Shown here one piece after another: positions 63,154 to 64,000 of a stretch of 64,000 nucleotides of DNA. Position numbers and translations under genes: made by a program. The first letter of the stretch is position 1. Each line of letters begins with the position of its first letter. The stretch spans positions 257,678 to 321,677 of the forward strand of contig JAHAJA010000002.1 in assembly GCA_018372435.1 (NCBI GenBank), given 5' to 3'. The notes beneath the pieces are model-generated. The model worked only from the letters and a program-made list of their open reading frames with translations, searched no databases and was not told where the DNA came from. This DNA is from Clostridiales bacterium. Lineage in GTDB: Bacteria; Bacillota; Clostridia; Lachnospirales; Lachnospiraceae.

Positions 63154-64000
63154 ATGGCGACAAAATGGAATTTACTTTTTCCAGAGGGAAAAAGAAAAGC
63201 AATAACTTTCAGTTATGATGATGGATTGGTTCATGATCGAAAATTAGTAGAACTATTTAATAGATACCATGTAAAGGGAACCTTTAATCTTAACTCAGGA
63301 GAGCTAGGTAGAATAGAGGTTGAGAATATAAATGGGGTCAAGCAGGAGAATTCAACTGTTACAGCTAAAGAAGTGAGACAATTGTATAATGGTCATGAAG
63401 TTGCGTCCCATACCGTTACGCATCCTTCACTTCCAGCTCTTGATACAAGTGTAATGTCTTATGAGATAATTACCGATAGAAAGAATCTTGAAGATTTAAC
63501 AGGTTATATCGTTAATGGATTTGCTTATCCTTATGGTACCTATAATGATACCGTTAAATCTGTATTACAGATGTGTGGTATTCAATATGCAAGAACTGTG
63601 ATTTCAACGCATCAGTTTGAGCTACCAACCAATCCGCTTGAATGGAATCCAACCTGTCATCATAACGATGACAGACTAATGGAATTAGCGAAGGAATTCT
63701 GCGAGGAAGAAGATATCTATCGACGATTACGGTTGTTTTATATATGGGGACATAGTTTCGAATTTGAAAGAAATAACGACTGGGATACAATCGAGAACCT
63801 GCTTAAATATATGCAACCGTATCTATCTGATATCTGGGTAGCTACCAATAGTGACATCATAACTTATTACAATGCTTTCAAGCAAGCAAAATACTATGCA
63901 GATGGTTCTACAATTATTAATACCAGTGGAATTGATTTGTATTTTGAAGGGAACGATGGACCAATTGTAGTGAAGAAATTCCCATATAGGAGTTTGCTTT
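63154..64000 (+). CDS. Polysaccharide deacetylase (cut by window end)
   Basis: An open frame of 282 codons that continues past the window. The CE4 pattern is visible: AITFSYDDG (catalytic Asp and metal-binding Asp at residues 22-23), SHTVTH (metal His86 and His90), then FAYPYGTYN and a later His in WGHSFEFE. It should remove acetyl groups from peptidoglycan, chitin or xylan-type polymers. No signal peptide is seen at the start. A perfect AAGGAGGT (63141-63148) is five bases before ATG 63154. It is probably monocistronic after the glyS terminator. Confidence 0.85.
   Translation, partial: MATKWNLLFPEGKRKAITFSYDDGLVHDRKLVELFNRYHVKGTFNLNSGELGRIEVENINGVKQENSTVTAKEVRQLYNGHEVASHTVTHPSLPALDTSVMSYEIITDRKNLEDLTGYIVNGFAYPYGTYNDTVKSVLQMCGIQYARTVISTHQFELPTNPLEWNPTCHHNDDRLMELAKEFCEEEDIYRRLRLFYIWGHSFEFERNNDWDTIENLLKYMQPYLSDIWVATNSDIITYYNAFKQAKYYADGSTIINTSGIDLYFEGNDGPIVVKKFPYRSLL

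Noticed and set aside
1..64000. CRISPR arrays, rRNA, tRNA, prophage or intact insertion sequences
   Set aside because: No regularly spaced repeats, rRNA or tRNA-like sequence, integrase, transposase or phage structural genes were seen on either strand.

Overview
The window is a 64 kb stretch of a low-GC, spore-forming Firmicute chromosome, most likely class Clostridia, family Lachnospiraceae (Lachnoclostridium/Clostridium phytofermentans-like). The basis is AT-rich codon use, AAGGAGG ribosome binding sites, TTGACA/TATAAT promoters, sporulation genes (yqfC, yqfD, spoIVA, a BofC-like protein), a glycine T-box, and clostridial families such as DUF3793, DUF2325, DUF3783, DUF3795 and the cysteine-rich aldo/keto reductase. 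Almost every gene is on the + strand; one secreted protein gene (43378-44079) is on the - strand. I found no rRNA, tRNA, CRISPR array, prophage or intact insertion sequence. Assignments come from reading motifs, not from database searches.

Layout: 1-847 alaS end and rpsU. 1153-5441 yqfC, yqfD, phoH, ybeY and a DUF3048 lipoprotein. 5465-10775 a lipid II-flippase-like MOP protein, a BofC-like protein and two FAD flavoproteins. 10966-14507 proB, DUF896, 5-formyl-THF cyclo-ligase, proA and a hotdog thioesterase, with a cluster of small hairpins between proB and the DUF896 gene. 14747-24174 a seven-gene operon that I consider the best candidate for an undescribed system: a DRE-TIM (HMGL-type) aldolase with an extra C-terminal domain, a HAD phosphatase, a KdsB-like CMP-sugar synthetase and several glycosyltransferase-like proteins. 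Together they could make, activate and transfer a ulosonic acid without a NeuB- or KdsA-type synthase.

24329-34855 spoIVA, an ArsC/Spx-like protein, an SH3-NlpC/P60 cell-wall hydrolase with a long structured leader, a membrane-anchored MutS-like ATPase, then mutS and mutL. 35105-43116 an XRE regulator, uppP, DUF2500, a YgjP-type metallopeptidase, a MATE exporter and small clostridial genes (DUF3793, flavodoxin, DUF2325, DUF503, DUF3783, zinc ribbon). 43117-46510 a two-component system and a divergent secreted repeat protein, bracketed by two related palindromic elements.

46582-52407 an Fe-S aldo/keto reductase, a coiled-coil protein, a Crp/Fnr regulator and a four-domain CoA-disulfide reductase/rhodanese/TusA/DsrE fusion that suggests persulfide metabolism, then an MntP-like exporter. 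52473-58043 a radical SAM/SPASM protein, a TetR regulator, a YbhN-type membrane protein and topoisomerase III. 58264-61119 a MerR-methyltransferase fusion behind a 19-bp-spacer promoter, nicotinamidase, a small hydrophobic protein with no normal start codon, and DUF3795. 61207-64000 the T-box-controlled glyS and the start of a polysaccharide deacetylase cut by the window edge.
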